Source of the DNA: Catellicoccus marimammalium M35/04/3
Lineage (GTDB): Bacteria > Bacillota > Bacilli > Lactobacillales > Catellicoccaceae
DNA length: 64,000 nt
Reading direction: 5' to 3'
NCBI RefSeq assembly: GCF_000313915.1
Contig: NZ_AMYT01000017.1
Coordinates: forward strand, 62,001 to 126,000
In this document: positions 1-11,369 of the stretch, in pieces
How the letters are laid out: every line of letters begins with the position of its first letter
Position numbering within the stretch: position 1 is the first letter of the stretch
Notes under the pieces: generated by a model
What the model saw: only the letters and a program-made list of their open reading frames with translations
Databases searched by the model: none
Told to the model about the DNA's origin: nothing
Made by a program: the position numbers and the translations under genes

Positions 1-596
1 CGAACGATAATATGGCGTAATACTCCTTCATGACGCTCTTCATTATAAGCAGAAACACCAAATTCTGTTAAAATACGAGCAATCACTTGTAAGGCATCAT
101 CAATATCTTCTTGTTGGATGCCAAAATTTTGAATAGAGATAAATTGATGACTATTTTTACGATAGAACCCTACTTCCATCTTTCCATCTACTACACGAAC
201 AGGAACTTGAGCTTTATTACGATAATGCATTTGTTGTGGAGAAGGTGTCGTATCATGAACTTGAACCTCATCACAATGCATTTTATGTAGGCATTCTTCT
301 ACTTGACGTTTTTTAAATGCTAACTGAGCTTCATAACGCATATGTTGAAGAGGAGCGATTCCTGTTTGGGTCCATTTCTTTTCTTCACTAGGAATACGAT
401 CTGGGCTTGTTTTATAAAATTCCATCACTTTCCCAAAGCCAAATTTTTTGCCAACTTTAAGTACTTTAATGCGAACTTCTTCTCCAGGCAATGTATTTTC
501 AATAAATAAAGGATAATGGTCAATTTTAGCTACTCCCATCCCTTCATATGTTAAATCAACAATGGTTACATCATATTCTTGGTTTTTTTGTATCAT
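1..596 (-). CDS. rlmD: 23S rRNA (uracil-C5)-methyltransferase, N-terminal part (cut by window edge)
   Basis: This is the first ~198 residues of a RumA/RlmD-type SAM-dependent enzyme that methylates uracil C5 in 23S rRNA. The visible part starts with a TRAM RNA-binding domain (residues about 5-60, with YEGMGVAKID and FIENTLPGEEV). The start of the methyltransferase region follows, including the HYRNKAQVPV segment typical of the family. The catalytic domain lies outside the window. The ATG at 594-596 has a GGAG about 7 bases upstream. It follows gatB in the same direction but is separated by a terminator, so it is probably transcribed on its own. Gram-positive genomes often carry two paralogues, so the exact target uracil cannot be assigned. 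Confidence 0.85.
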   Translation of the reverse strand, partial: MIQKNQEYDVTIVDLTYEGMGVAKIDHYPLFIENTLPGEEVRIKVLKVGKKFGFGKVMEFYKTSPDRIPSEEKKWTQTGIAPLQHMRYEAQLAFKKRQVEECLHKMHCDEVQVHDTTPSPQQMHYRNKAQVPVRVVDGKMEVGFYRKNSHQFISIQNFGIQQEDIDDALQVIARILTEFGVSAYNEERHEGVLRHIIV

Positions 597-612
597 TTTG
601 TTCTCCTATGAA

Positions 613-640
613 TAAAAAAGGTGGAGATTGCCTCCACCCT
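613..640 (-). terminator. Rho-independent terminator after gatB
   Basis: On the minus strand a GGTGGAG/CTCCACC stem with a short loop is followed by TTTTTT. It lies just after the gatB stop codon and ends the gatCAB transcript. Confidence 0.8.
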
Positions 641-645
641 TTTGA

Positions 646-2079
646 TTAACGTTTTTCTAATTCTTCTTTGATTAATTGGTTAACCACACCTGGGTTTGCT
701 TGTCCTTTTGTCGCTTTCATTACTTGACCGACTAAGAAACCAACTGCGCGATCTTTTCCTTTTTTGAATAGTTCTACAGATTCCGGGTGTTCATCAACAA
801 TACCTGCTACGATTGGTTGTAATTGTGCAGGATCAGATAATTGAACTAATCCTTTTGCTTCTACTACTTCTTTGGCATCTCCACCATTCGTAATTAATTC
901 ACGGAAGACTTTTTTCGCCATTTTAGAAGAAATTGTACCATCCGCAATTAATTGAATCATTTGTGCTAAGTTTTGTGGAGTTAATTTTGTTTCGCTTAAT
1001 TCTAATTTCTTCTCGTTTAAGTACGCAGAAACTTCACCCATTAACCAGTTTGCTACTTGTTTTGCATCTGCTCCTTCTTTTACTGCTGCATCGAAGAAGT
1101 CAGACATTTCTACAGATAAAGTCAAGACCATTGCATCATATTCTGGTAAGCCTAATTCTTGTGTATAACGTTGACGACGAGATTGTGGAGATTCAGGCAT
1201 TGTTTCTTTAATTTCCGCAATCCATTCATCAGAAATATGATAGAATGGTAGATCTGGTTCTGGGAAGTAACGATAATCACTCGCTCCTTCTTTTACACGC
1301 ATTAAGATAGTTGTATTTGTGCTATCATCATAACGACGTGTTTCTTGTTGGATTTCTCCACCAGAAAGTAAGATTTTTGCTTGACGATTTTGTTCAAAAG
1401 CAATCCCTTTTTTCACGTTAGAAATAGAGTTTAAGTTTTTCAACTCTGTTTTTGTACCAAACTCTTTTGCACCATAAGGACGTAAAGATACATTGGCATC
1501 ACAACGCATAGAACCTTCTTCCATTTTCACATCACTTACGCCAGTGAATTGAATGATTTGACGTAATGCTTCTAAATAAGCATACGCTTCTTCTGGACTG
1601 CGCATATCTGCTTCAGACACGATTTCAATTAATGGTGTACCTTGACGGTTTAAATCGACATAAGAGTAACCATCGGTACCGTGTGTATTTTTCCCAGCAT
1701 CTTCTTCTACGTGAATACGTTCAATACGGATTTTTTTCTTTTGTCCTTCAACTTCAATTTCAATCCAACCATCATAACCAATTGGATATTTATCTTGGGT
1801 AATTTGGTATGCTTTTGGATTATCTGGATAGAAATAATGTTTACGATCAAACATTGTATCTTGGTTAATCTTACAATTTAAGGCTAATGCAGCGCGCATT
1901 CCAAATTCTAATGCCCCTTTATTGACTGTAGGTAATGTTCCTGGATATCCCCAGTCAATGACATTTGTACTTGTATTTGGATCTTCTCCATAAGTTACAG
2001 GAGAAGGAGAAAACATTTTTGAATTTGTTTTTAGTTCTACGTGAACTTCTAAACCGATGACTGTTTCAAAATTATTCAT
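646..2079 (-). CDS. gatB: Aspartyl/glutamyl-tRNA(Asn/Gln) amidotransferase subunit B
   Basis: GatB is the tRNA-binding kinase subunit of the GatCAB amidotransferase, which converts Glu-tRNA(Gln) to Gln-tRNA(Gln), and Asp-tRNA(Asn) where needed, in the cytoplasm. The start chosen is the ATG at 2077-2079, which gives [16 protein letters not shown] and has AAGGAG upstream. An ATG-like start six codons earlier lacks such a site. The conserved GLEVHVEL and [16 protein letters not shown] segments are clear, and the C-terminal YqeY-like tail (about residues 330-477) binds tRNA. Length (477 residues) is normal. The start overlaps the end of gatA by 8 bases, indicating translational coupling in a gatC-gatA-gatB operon. 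Confidence 0.97.
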   Translation of the reverse strand: MNNFETVIGLEVHVELKTNSKMFSPSPVTYGEDPNTSTNVIDWGYPGTLPTVNKGALEFGMRAALALNCKINQDTMFDRKHYFYPDNPKAYQITQDKYPIGYDGWIEIEVEGQKKKIRIERIHVEEDAGKNTHGTDGYSYVDLNRQGTPLIEIVSEADMRSPEEAYAYLEALRQIIQFTGVSDVKMEEGSMRCDANVSLRPYGAKEFGTKTELKNLNSISNVKKGIAFEQNRQAKILLSGGEIQQETRRYDDSTNTTILMRVKEGASDYRYFPEPDLPFYHISDEWIAEIKETMPESPQSRRQRYTQELGLPEYDAMVLTLSVEMSDFFDAAVKEGADAKQVANWLMGEVSAYLNEKKLELSETKLTPQNLAQMIQLIADGTISSKMAKKVFRELITNGGDAKEVVEAKGLVQLSDPAQLQPIVAGIVDEHPESVELFKKGKDRAVGFLVGQVMKATKGQANPGVVNQLIKEELEKR

Positions 2080-3541
2080 GATCTTCTCCTTTCGCAATTT
2101 CAGGTTTTTCTAGATGGAAATCTGTTGCTTTTTCAAACGCAGAAGCGACTTGATAAATCGTTGCTTCATCAAATGGACGACCAATAATTTGCATTCCTAC
2201 AGGAAGTCCATCTACAAAACCACAAGGAATACTCATACTTGGTAATCCTGCTAAGTTTACAGGGATAGTTAATAAGTCGCTTGTGTACATCGCTACTGGA
2301 TCTTGTACTTCTCCAATAGTAAAGGCTGGAGTTGGTGAAGTTGGTGCTAAAATGACATCATACTCTTTTAACACTTTGGCAAAATCTTCGCAGATTAATG
2401 TACGCACTTGGCTAGCTTTTTTGTAGTGTGCATCAAAGTTACCAGCACTTAATGAATACGTACCAATCATAATACGACGTTTCACTTCATCGCCAAATCC
2501 CTCAGAACGACTTTTCACATAAACATCTTCTAAGTTTTCAACGTTTTCAACACGATATCCGTAACGAATACCGTCAAAACGGCTTAAGTTAGAAGCAGCT
2601 TCGGCACAGGCTTGAACATAGTATACAGAAATACCATAAGGAGCATAAGGTAAGCTCACTTCTTCTACCGTTGCTCCTAAAGCTTCGAATTGTTTCATTG
2701 CTTCTTGAACTTTTTCTTTCACTTCTGTAGAAACTGCATCACTCATGAATTCTTTTGGTACCCCAATTTTCATACCTGCAATATTTTGTCCGATTTTAGC
2801 AGTAAAATCAGGAACTTCTACACGAGCAGAAGTGTAGTCTTTTTCATCTGGACCACAAATCGCATTTAATAATAATGCGTTATCTTCTACTGTTTTTGTA
2901 ATCGTACCAATTTGGTCTAAGCTAGAAGCAAAGGCAATTAAACCATAACGAGAAACTCGTCCATAAGTTGGTTTCATTCCCACAACTCCATTGAAAGAAG
3001 AAGGCTGACGAACAGAACCTCCAGTATCGCTTCCTAGAGCACATGGAATTTGACGAGCCGCAACCGCAGTTGCTGAACCACCAGAAGATCCTCCTGGTAC
3101 TTTTGTATGATCCCATGCATTTACAGTTTGTTGGAAATGAGAAGTTTCTGTACTTGCTCCCATCGCGAATTCATCCATGTTTAGTTTCCCTACTGGAATC
3201 ATTCCTGCTTGGTATAATTTTTCCATAACTGTAGCATCGTATACAGGGACAAAGTTTTCTAACATTTTACTAGCAGCTGTAGTACGTAAGTCTTTTGTTA
3301 CGATGTTATCTTTAATCCCTACTGGAATCCCTTTTAAGTATTCTTCTTCTTTGATTCCTTCTTCATCTATTTTACGCGCTTGTTCTAAGGCTTGTTCTTT
3401 ATTTAATGTTAAAAAAGAACGCATCGTTTCATCTGTTGCTTCAATACGTTCAATATAGGCTTTCACTAATTGCTCTGAAGTGATTTCTTTGTTCACTAAC
3501 ATTTCATGCAATTGTAAAAGGGAACTATTTAAAACGTTCAT
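2072..3541 (-). CDS. gatA: Glutamyl-tRNA(Gln) amidotransferase subunit A
   Basis: GatA is the amidase subunit that releases ammonia from glutamine for GatB. It belongs to the amidase-signature family: [15 protein letters not shown] carries the Ser-cisSer-Lys triad region and [11 protein letters not shown] is typical of GatA. The 489-residue length fits the family. Its start codon overlaps the gatC stop (TAATG) and its stop overlaps the gatB start, so the three genes are tightly coupled. No disruption is seen. Confidence 0.97.
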   Translation of the reverse strand: MNVLNSSLLQLHEMLVNKEITSEQLVKAYIERIEATDETMRSFLTLNKEQALEQARKIDEEGIKEEEYLKGIPVGIKDNIVTKDLRTTAASKMLENFVPVYDATVMEKLYQAGMIPVGKLNMDEFAMGASTETSHFQQTVNAWDHTKVPGGSSGGSATAVAARQIPCALGSDTGGSVRQPSSFNGVVGMKPTYGRVSRYGLIAFASSLDQIGTITKTVEDNALLLNAICGPDEKDYTSARVEVPDFTAKIGQNIAGMKIGVPKEFMSDAVSTEVKEKVQEAMKQFEALGATVEEVSLPYAPYGISVYYVQACAEAASNLSRFDGIRYGYRVENVENLEDVYVKSRSEGFGDEVKRRIMIGTYSLSAGNFDAHYKKASQVRTLICEDFAKVLKEYDVILAPTSPTPAFTIGEVQDPVAMYTSDLLTIPVNLAGLPSMSIPCGFVDGLPVGMQIIGRPFDEATIYQVASAFEKATDFHLEKPEIAKGEDHE

Positions 3542-3843
3542 TATTCTTCCTCCCCTTGATTTAACATAGCTGGAACTTTAATATAGCCATTTTCATGGAC
3601 AGGTACATTTTTCATTAATTCGTCACGGTCCATTGGTTTTTGGGCTACATCTTCACGCCATAAGTTTTCATCAAAAATAACATTTGTTGTTGGTTTTACT
3701 CCTGTAGTATCTACTTCGTCTAAATGCTCAACCATTGTTAAAATATCGGATAATTGAGAAGTGAATACTCCAATTTCTTCTTCCGACAATTCCAATTTTG
3801 CTAAGTGAGCGACATGATTTACTTGTTCTTTTGAAATTGACAC
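3541..3843 (-). CDS. gatC: Aspartyl/glutamyl-tRNA amidotransferase subunit C
   Basis: This 100-residue belt subunit stabilises the GatA-GatB complex. The N-terminus [19 protein letters not shown] and the [11 protein letters not shown] and LREDV-like (LWREDV) segments are typical of GatC. The start is GTG (3841-3843) with a GGAAG box a few bases upstream. It is the first gene of the gatCAB operon; the 150 bases upstream hold the promoter region and the terminator of the preceding gene. Confidence 0.95.
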   Translation of the reverse strand: MSISKEQVNHVAHLAKLELSEEEIGVFTSQLSDILTMVEHLDEVDTTGVKPTTNVIFDENLWREDVAQKPMDRDELMKNVPVHENGYIKVPAMLNQGEEE

Positions 3844-3954
3844 GATCGTTCTTCCTTTCTTTATAGGTTCTTTTCCATTCTAGCACAGAAAAAGGCGTCC
3901 ATGCTACTTTGTAATGAAAATTCCTTGTTTTTTTCTCATTTTTTCACAAAAAAA

Positions 3955-3981
3955 TAAAAAAGAGACGAAATTCGCCTCTTC
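3955..3981 (-). terminator. Terminator of the DedA-like gene
   Basis: A GAGGCGAA/TTCGTCTC hairpin (one G-T pair) followed by a T-run lies on the minus strand after the DedA-like stop codon. It separates that gene from gatCAB. Confidence 0.7.
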
Positions 3982-3994
3982 TTTGTCTCTTTCT

Positions 3995-4510
3995 TTATGC
4001 TTTTTTCTGTAAATGTTTGGATAATAATAGGACAGGAATCATAATTGCCAACATGACTAAGAAAGTAACGATGACTAAATGAGATTTGACCCAAGGTAGA
4101 TTTCCAAAATAATGTCCTAATAATAAACAAGCACAGACGATGATAATATTAGCCATCGTATTAATGATAATAAATTTATGATAAGCATATTTTGTTGCCC
4201 CAGCAGACATGGAAACTGCACTATGCAATACAGGAGTACAGCTCATAAGGACAATGGCCATCGGTCCATATTTTTTAAAAATTGCCTCTCCTTTTTGGAT
4301 GGCTTCCTTTACTTTAGCTTCCTTATTTTTCTTTTGTGGCCATTTTTCAATGACATATTCTAAATACTTTCCTGTTAAATAATCAAAAGTATCACCAAAA
4401 AGACAACTTCCCAAAATTAATAACGCAGCAAGAGAAGGAGCAATTCCATGATATTGTGGATGAGTGGCTAACGCAGATAAACTAAATAAAATCGGTGCTA
4501 ACATCGACAT
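3995..4510 (-). CDS. DedA/VTT-family membrane protein
   Basis: This 171-residue integral membrane protein resembles the DedA (SNARE-associated/VTT) family, whose members include undecaprenyl-phosphate and phospholipid flippases. The GDTFDYLTGKYLE segment matches the family GDxxxYxxG motif. IFKKYGPMAIVLMSCTPVLH matches the second re-entrant region. Hydrophobic segments lie at about 5-20, 23-40, 85-105, 112-132 and 140-160. The usual Arg-Phe-x-Pro pair in the second motif is replaced by SCTP, which is odd for an active transporter. ATG at 4508-4510 has GAGGAGA upstream. It lies 19 bases after ligA and is probably co-transcribed with pcrA-ligA. Confidence 0.65.
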   Translation of the reverse strand: MSMLAPILFSLSALATHPQYHGIAPSLAALLILGSCLFGDTFDYLTGKYLEYVIEKWPQKKNKEAKVKEAIQKGEAIFKKYGPMAIVLMSCTPVLHSAVSMSAGATKYAYHKFIIINTMANIIIVCACLLLGHYFGNLPWVKSHLVIVTFLVMLAIMIPVLLLSKHLQKKA

Positions 4511-4529
4511 AAGCGTATCTCCTCTATTT

Positions 4530-6545
<2,016 letters not shown>

Positions 6546-8801
6546 CTATTTCTTTTTTTCAATTGGCGCATATTTAGCCATTAATTTTCTTGTTTCTCCA
6601 AGACTATTAAAGAATACTTCCAACTCTAATTGATCTCCAGAACCTTTCGTATTCAATACTGCTCCTTCACCCCATTTACGGTGGATGACTTTATCGCCTA
6701 CTTGATAACTTTCTTTTTCAGCCCCAGATAAAGTTTTATGTTCTACAATCTTTTGTAGTGGTTGACGATATCCACGATTTTTACGATATGGATTTTTATT
6801 TTCTGTCATTGTATTTTTAAAGCCAATTGGATTTGGTTGAATCGTATTTAAGTAACGGGCATCAATCTCTTCAATAAAGCGAGAAGGAGAATTATATTGT
6901 GTACGTCCAAAGAACATACGACGACGAGCGTTTAATAAAAATAGACGTTTTTCAGCACGAGTAATTCCCACATAGGCTAGACGGCGCTCTTCTTCAATTT
7001 GATCTTCTTCAATTTTACTTGGGAAAAGATTTTCTTCTAAACCAACGATAAAGACAACAGGAAACTCCAATCCTTTTGCAGCATGAAGCGTCATAAAGGC
7101 CACACTATCTGGAATTTCTTCTTCTTTAATATCCATATCAGATAGTAAGGACAAGTCATTTAAAAAGGCAGAAAGCATTGTTTGTCCTAATTCTTTTTCT
7201 ACTTCTCCACGTTCCCAACGTTCTACAAAAGCACGAGTAACGGATTGAAACTCTTTTAAGTTTTCCATGCGAGTCTCATTTTCTAACCCTTTGCTTTCAC
7301 GAAGCATGTCATAATAGCCACTTTCTTCTAGAACTAAGTCGACAAATTCTGTTAAGTCCATTTCTTTACTTAACTCTGCCCAACGTTCTACTTGTTCTGC
7401 AAATTGTTCCATTTGACCTACTGCTTTTCCACGGATTCCTGCCATACTTGCATTTTTACATGCTTCAATCGCAGATAAACCTTGTTCTTTAGCAAATGCT
7501 AAAATCTTTTCTAAAGAAGTAGCCCCAATTCCTCGTTTTGGCGTATTAATAATTCGACGGAAACTAATCATATCTTGGGGATTAGCAATCACTTTCAAAT
7601 AAGCAATTAAATCTTTAATTTCTTTGCGGTCATAGAATTTTAATCCTCCCACCATATGATACGGAAGATTAAATTGCATAAACACATCTTCTAAAGCACG
7701 AGATTGCGCATTGGTACGATATAAAATAGCCATTTCATGGTAATGGAATCCATCAGCAATCAATTCTTTCATTTTTTCAGCGATATAAATAGCTTCTGCT
7801 TTTTCATCATCAGCTGTATAGTAAGTAATCTTTTCGCCTTCTTCATTATCGGTCCATAATTGTTTCAATTGATCTCCCTGATCATAGTTGTTTTGAATTA
7901 CATTATTTGCAGCATTTAAAATCGTTTTTGTTGAACGATAATTTTGTTCTAATAAAATCTCTTTTGCTTTTGGATAATCTTTTTTGAAATTCAAAATATT
8001 AGTAATATCTGCTCCACGCCAAGCATAAATACTTTGGTCTGCATCTCCTACAACACATAGATTTTGATATTTTGCAGCCAATTGTTGCACTAATAAATAT
8101 TGTGCATGGTTTGTATCTTGATACTCGTCGACATGGATATAGCGGAATTGTTCTTGATACTGTGCAAGTACTTCTGGAAACTCCTCAAAAAGAGATAGAG
8201 TTAACATAATTAAATCATCAAAGTCCATCGTATCATTACGTTTCAATTCTTCTTGGTAAGCTACATAGCATTCACAAGCAATTTTTTGCAAAATATGAGT
8301 CGATCCTTCTAATTGTTTTTGGACTTCTTCTGGGAAAATGGTTTCATTTTTCCAACGACGAATATAAGACAAAATAGCATCTGCACTGAATTTCTCTTCG
8401 TCATAATTTTTTTCTTTTAAAATACGTTTCACAATTGTTTTTGTTTCAGAAGCATCCAAAATTGAAAAGTTTGAATGATATCCTAATTTTTCAGCATGAC
8501 GGCGTAAAATGCGGACACACATACTATGGAACGTAGAAACCCATAAATCACGACTACTTGGGCCAATCAGATTTTCTAAACGTTCCTTCATTTCACGCGC
8601 TGCTTTATTTGTAAAAGTAATCGCTAAAATATTCCAAGGACGTAAATCCATATGTGTAGATAATAAATATGCAATACGGTGAGTTAACACACGAGTTTTC
8701 CCACTTCCTGCGCCAGCCATTACAAGTAATGGCCCTTCTGTATATTCAACCGCTTCTTTTTGTTGCGGATTCATTCCAATAGTAAATTGATTTTCTGTCA
8801 T
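6546..8801 (-). CDS. pcrA: ATP-dependent DNA helicase PcrA (UvrD/Rep family)
   Basis: PcrA is the essential superfamily 1A 3'-5' helicase of Gram-positive bacteria, acting in repair, plasmid replication and removal of RecA or RNA polymerase from DNA. Seen motifs: Walker A in MAGAGSGKTRVLTHR, Walker B in HVDEYQDTNHAQY, QNYRST (motif IV), TLHAAKGLEFP (motif V) and RRLAYVGITRAEKRL (motif VI). The C-terminal 70 residues include the VGDKVIHRKWGEG Tudor-like segment that contacts RNA polymerase. At 751 residues it is full length. It is first in the pcrA-ligA operon; AAGGAA lies upstream of the ATG. Confidence 0.98.
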   Translation of the reverse strand: MTENQFTIGMNPQQKEAVEYTEGPLLVMAGAGSGKTRVLTHRIAYLLSTHMDLRPWNILAITFTNKAAREMKERLENLIGPSSRDLWVSTFHSMCVRILRRHAEKLGYHSNFSILDASETKTIVKRILKEKNYDEEKFSADAILSYIRRWKNETIFPEEVQKQLEGSTHILQKIACECYVAYQEELKRNDTMDFDDLIMLTLSLFEEFPEVLAQYQEQFRYIHVDEYQDTNHAQYLLVQQLAAKYQNLCVVGDADQSIYAWRGADITNILNFKKDYPKAKEILLEQNYRSTKTILNAANNVIQNNYDQGDQLKQLWTDNEEGEKITYYTADDEKAEAIYIAEKMKELIADGFHYHEMAILYRTNAQSRALEDVFMQFNLPYHMVGGLKFYDRKEIKDLIAYLKVIANPQDMISFRRIINTPKRGIGATSLEKILAFAKEQGLSAIEACKNASMAGIRGKAVGQMEQFAEQVERWAELSKEMDLTEFVDLVLEESGYYDMLRESKGLENETRMENLKEFQSVTRAFVERWERGEVEKELGQTMLSAFLNDLSLLSDMDIKEEEIPDSVAFMTLHAAKGLEFPVVFIVGLEENLFPSKIEEDQIEEERRLAYVGITRAEKRLFLLNARRRMFFGRTQYNSPSRFIEEIDARYLNTIQPNPIGFKNTMTENKNPYRKNRGYRQPLQKIVEHKTLSGAEKESYQVGDKVIHRKWGEGAVLNTKGSGDQLELEVFFNSLGETRKLMAKYAPIEKKK

Positions 8802-8994
8802 GATTTTTCCTTCTTTTCTTCTTGTATTCTTTACTATTGTAGCAAAATTCTCCTCTTTCCTTCTACTATTTTTCTTGGATTTTTGTCTTTTCTTTTTAGA
8901 ATTTATTCCTTAAAAAATAACAAAACAAATGAAAATATCTCATATTCAACATATGATTAAGAAAAAATAGGAACTGGCCGCTAGGAGCTAGAAT

Positions 8995-9023
8995 CGGACA
9001 CAACAATATGTAAACGCTATAAT
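8995..9023 (+). promoter_or_regulatory. Promoter of the LPxTG adhesin with overlapping cre-like site
   Basis: A -10 TATAAT (9018-9023) lies 17 bases after a weak -35 CGGACA (8995-9000). The 14 bases 9009-9022, TGTAAACGCTATAA, match the CcpA cre consensus at all but one position and overlap the -10. This suggests carbon catabolite repression of the adhesin. The assignment rests on consensus only. Confidence 0.5.
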
Positions 9024-9047
9024 TTCTTAGCGAAAGGAGAGATTGAT

Positions 9048-10766
9048 ATGAAAAAGATAGTATCAATGTTTTTAAGTCTTTTGCTCTTCCTTAATTTTCT
9101 GACTCCTGGAATTTGTGCAGCAGCACAAACAAATAATCCAGGTGAGGGTCAAGTAGAAGTCACAAATATAACAACTGGAGCACAAAATGTCACTGATGGA
9201 CAACGTGTAACGGTAAATGTGGACTTTGCGGGAGGTCGAAATGTTAAACCAGGGACAAAGTTAACCATTAACATTCCTCAACCTACCAATGATAAAGCAG
9301 GCTTATATGGTGTGAAAAGTACTTTTACCATTGACGGAAAAACAGCAAATGGTCAAGATGTGAAAGATATCGCAACCGTGAATATTCAAAATAATCAAGC
9401 GGTTGTTACATTTAATAATAATGTTTCTAAGTTACCAAATGGATTTACAGGTCACTTCACTTTCTCAGTAGAAGCCCAATGGGCATTAGAAGGAACATCT
9501 CAACAAACACAAGATGTCAAAATTGAAGTGAATGGTAAATATATTATCATCCATATTGTCCCAGGTACAACGACAGGTCCTGGACAAAATCCTTCTGGTC
9601 CGATTACCGCAAATATGGTAGAAAAAGTAGGACATAATGGGAAAAATGGATTAATCAACTGGCAAATTCAAGGAGCTACAGCACAAAATGCAACTGGAAA
9701 TGTAGTTATTCATGATACACCAAATGCGACACCAGGTGCCTCATTCATTCCAAGCTCTTTCCATTTATATATCACACCTGCAGGTTCTACCCAACAATAT
9801 CAAGTGGGATATACAAAATTAGTCCAATTAGGTTGGTTAAAAGTAAATGGTAATAGTTGGTCTCTTTCTGTTCCAGCTAAATATTTAGCAAATACAAATT
9901 GGATTGTTTATTATCAATGTAAACCTGATTCATTGAAAAATGGACAAAATTATACGAACCATGTCGTTGTTACTACTAATCACCAAACCGTTAAAGATGA
10001 TTATGTATTGAAAATTACCGACCAAGGATCTGGTGGTATTACCGGAAATGAAGGTTCTTCAAGTTCAAGTTCTTCAGCTACGAAACCAACAACTCCAAGT
10101 AGTAGTTCAAGCAGTAGCTCATCCAGTTCAAGTAGTTCTAGTTCTTCCTCCAGTTCAAGTAGTAGCTCATCTAGCTCAAGTAGTAGTTCATCAACTTCAT
10201 CTACCCCTGTAGATACAAGTTCAACTCCTGCCACTTCAGGCCCTTCTGGAGATACAGGAACTACAGGTACCTCTGATGAACCAACTGGTAACAAACCAAG
10301 TGGTAATAAACCAGGTCAAAGCACTGGAAACAAACCAGGTAATAAACCAAGTCAAGGCACTGGTAACAAACCAGGTAATAAACCAAGTGGTAATAAGCCA
10401 AGCCAAGGTACTGGTAACAAACCAAATACTGGTACTACGCCAGGACAAGGTGAATCTGGTCAACCTTCTTCAGGACAAGGATCTAGTTCTCAATCTCGTC
10501 CTAATGGAACAGGTAGCCATTCCGGTAGCCAAGGGGGAAATACAGAAGTAGTAGATACAACAATCGACGACACAACAGTTGATGATGTCAACCAAAATAC
10601 TCGACCAAATACGGGTAGTGTACAAGAGTTTGATAAAGATGTATTACCTCAAACTGGTGCCCAAAAAGAAAGAAAATTAGTCCTTTTAGGTACTTCTTTC
10701 CTTGTAGCCGCTAGTGGAATTTCTTACCTATGGTATCGTCATAAAAAACAAAATCGTAAAGCATAG
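9048..10766 (+). CDS. LPxTG-anchored MSCRAMM-like adhesin with serine-rich stalk
   Basis: This 572-residue secreted protein is covalently wall-anchored. A signal peptide (about 1-25) is followed by two Ig-like adhesin domains (about 30-180 and 185-325) resembling the collagen/fibrinogen-binding N-domains of MSCRAMMs. The first carries the pattern of a bacterial adhesion fold (GQRVTVNVDF, PGTKLTINIP). Then come a nearly pure serine stretch (about 335-385), Gly-Asn-Lys-Pro-Ser repeats (about 415-460), the sortase motif LPQTG (about residue 536), a membrane helix and a basic tail. The ligand is unknown. AAAGGAGAG precedes the ATG. The serine run uses mixed TCA/AGT/TCT codons, so it is not a simple slippage tract. 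It is a single-gene unit convergent with pyrR. Confidence 0.9.
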   Translation: MKKIVSMFLSLLLFLNFLTPGICAAAQTNNPGEGQVEVTNITTGAQNVTDGQRVTVNVDFAGGRNVKPGTKLTINIPQPTNDKAGLYGVKSTFTIDGKTANGQDVKDIATVNIQNNQAVVTFNNNVSKLPNGFTGHFTFSVEAQWALEGTSQQTQDVKIEVNGKYIIIHIVPGTTTGPGQNPSGPITANMVEKVGHNGKNGLINWQIQGATAQNATGNVVIHDTPNATPGASFIPSSFHLYITPAGSTQQYQVGYTKLVQLGWLKVNGNSWSLSVPAKYLANTNWIVYYQCKPDSLKNGQNYTNHVVVTTNHQTVKDDYVLKITDQGSGGITGNEGSSSSSSSATKPTTPSSSSSSSSSSSSSSSSSSSSSSSSSSSSSSSSTSSTPVDTSSTPATSGPSGDTGTTGTSDEPTGNKPSGNKPGQSTGNKPGNKPSQGTGNKPGNKPSGNKPSQGTGNKPNTGTTPGQGESGQPSSGQGSSSQSRPNGTGSHSGSQGGNTEVVDTTIDDTTVDDVNQNTRPNTGSVQEFDKDVLPQTGAQKERKLVLLGTSFLVAASGISYLWYRHKKQNRKA

Positions 10767-10795
10767 TACGATAAAATAATAGTACGATAAAATAA
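10764..10795. repeat. Tandem 16-bp direct repeat at the adhesin stop codon
   Basis: TAGTACGATAAAATAA occurs twice head to tail (10764-10779 and 10780-10795). The first copy contains the TAG stop of the adhesin. It is probably a small duplication with no coding effect. Confidence 0.8.
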
Positions 10796-10829
10796 AAGAA
10801 GCTCTTCGTTAACGAAGAGCTTCTTTTTT
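10794..10829. terminator. Bidirectional terminator between adhesin and pyrR
   Basis: A perfect GCTCTTCG/CGAAGAGC hairpin is flanked by A-rich and T-rich arms. It can end transcription from both the adhesin (plus) and pyrR (minus). Confidence 0.9.
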
Positions 10830-10837
10830 GATGCAAT

Positions 10838-11365
10838 TTATTTTAAATAAATACCATCTTTACCATCGGTTTCTTCTAATAAGACTACAATTTCTTCTGA
10901 TTTTGCAGTCGGGATATTTTTCCCTACATGGTCAGCACGGATAGGTAATTCACGATGACCGCGATCTACTAATGCTACTAAAGAAATAGATTGTGGACGT
11001 CCTAGATCCATTACTGCATCTAAGGCTGCACGAATGGTACGACCCGTATATAATACATCATCTACTAAAATAACTTTTTTATCTGTAATAGAAAAATGAA
11101 CCGCTTCTTGATTAGAATAAGTAGTGTCTTCTTTTTTATCATCGCGGTACGCAGTAATATCAATACTTGCGACAGGGACTTTCGTATCTTCTAATTCTTC
11201 TAAACGTTTTGCAATGCGTAAAGCAATATCACTTCCACGAGAACGAATTCCTAATAAAACAACATCTTCTAATCCTTTGTTCTTTTCAATAATCTCATAA
11301 GACAGACGAGTAATCATACGTTTCATAGCTTCAGCATCAATAATTTGTTTCATTGTCTCTGTCAT
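10838..11365 (-). CDS. pyrR: Bifunctional pyrimidine operon regulator / uracil phosphoribosyltransferase PyrR
   Basis: PyrR binds pyr mRNA to promote attenuation when UMP is high and also has uracil phosphoribosyltransferase activity. The PRPP-binding motif VILVDDVLYTGRT (about residues 95-107) and the N-terminal DAEAMKRMITRLSYEI segment are clear. Length 175 is normal. It is the last gene of an fhs-lspA-rluD-pyrR run, starting 4 bases after rluD. No pyrimidine biosynthesis gene or pyr attenuator follows it here, so its targets must lie elsewhere in the genome. Confidence 0.96.
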   Translation of the reverse strand: MTETMKQIIDAEAMKRMITRLSYEIIEKNKGLEDVVLLGIRSRGSDIALRIAKRLEELEDTKVPVASIDITAYRDDKKEDTTYSNQEAVHFSITDKKVILVDDVLYTGRTIRAALDAVMDLGRPQSISLVALVDRGHRELPIRADHVGKNIPTAKSEEIVVLLEETDGKDGIYLK

Positions 11366-11369
11366 CTGC

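Noticed and set aside
10001-10551. Open frames on both strands within the adhesin serine and Gly-Asn-Lys-Pro repeats
   Set aside because: They are products of low-complexity repeats read in other frames; no ribosome sites, and the products are simple Leu/Glu or Asn/Gln/Val repeats.
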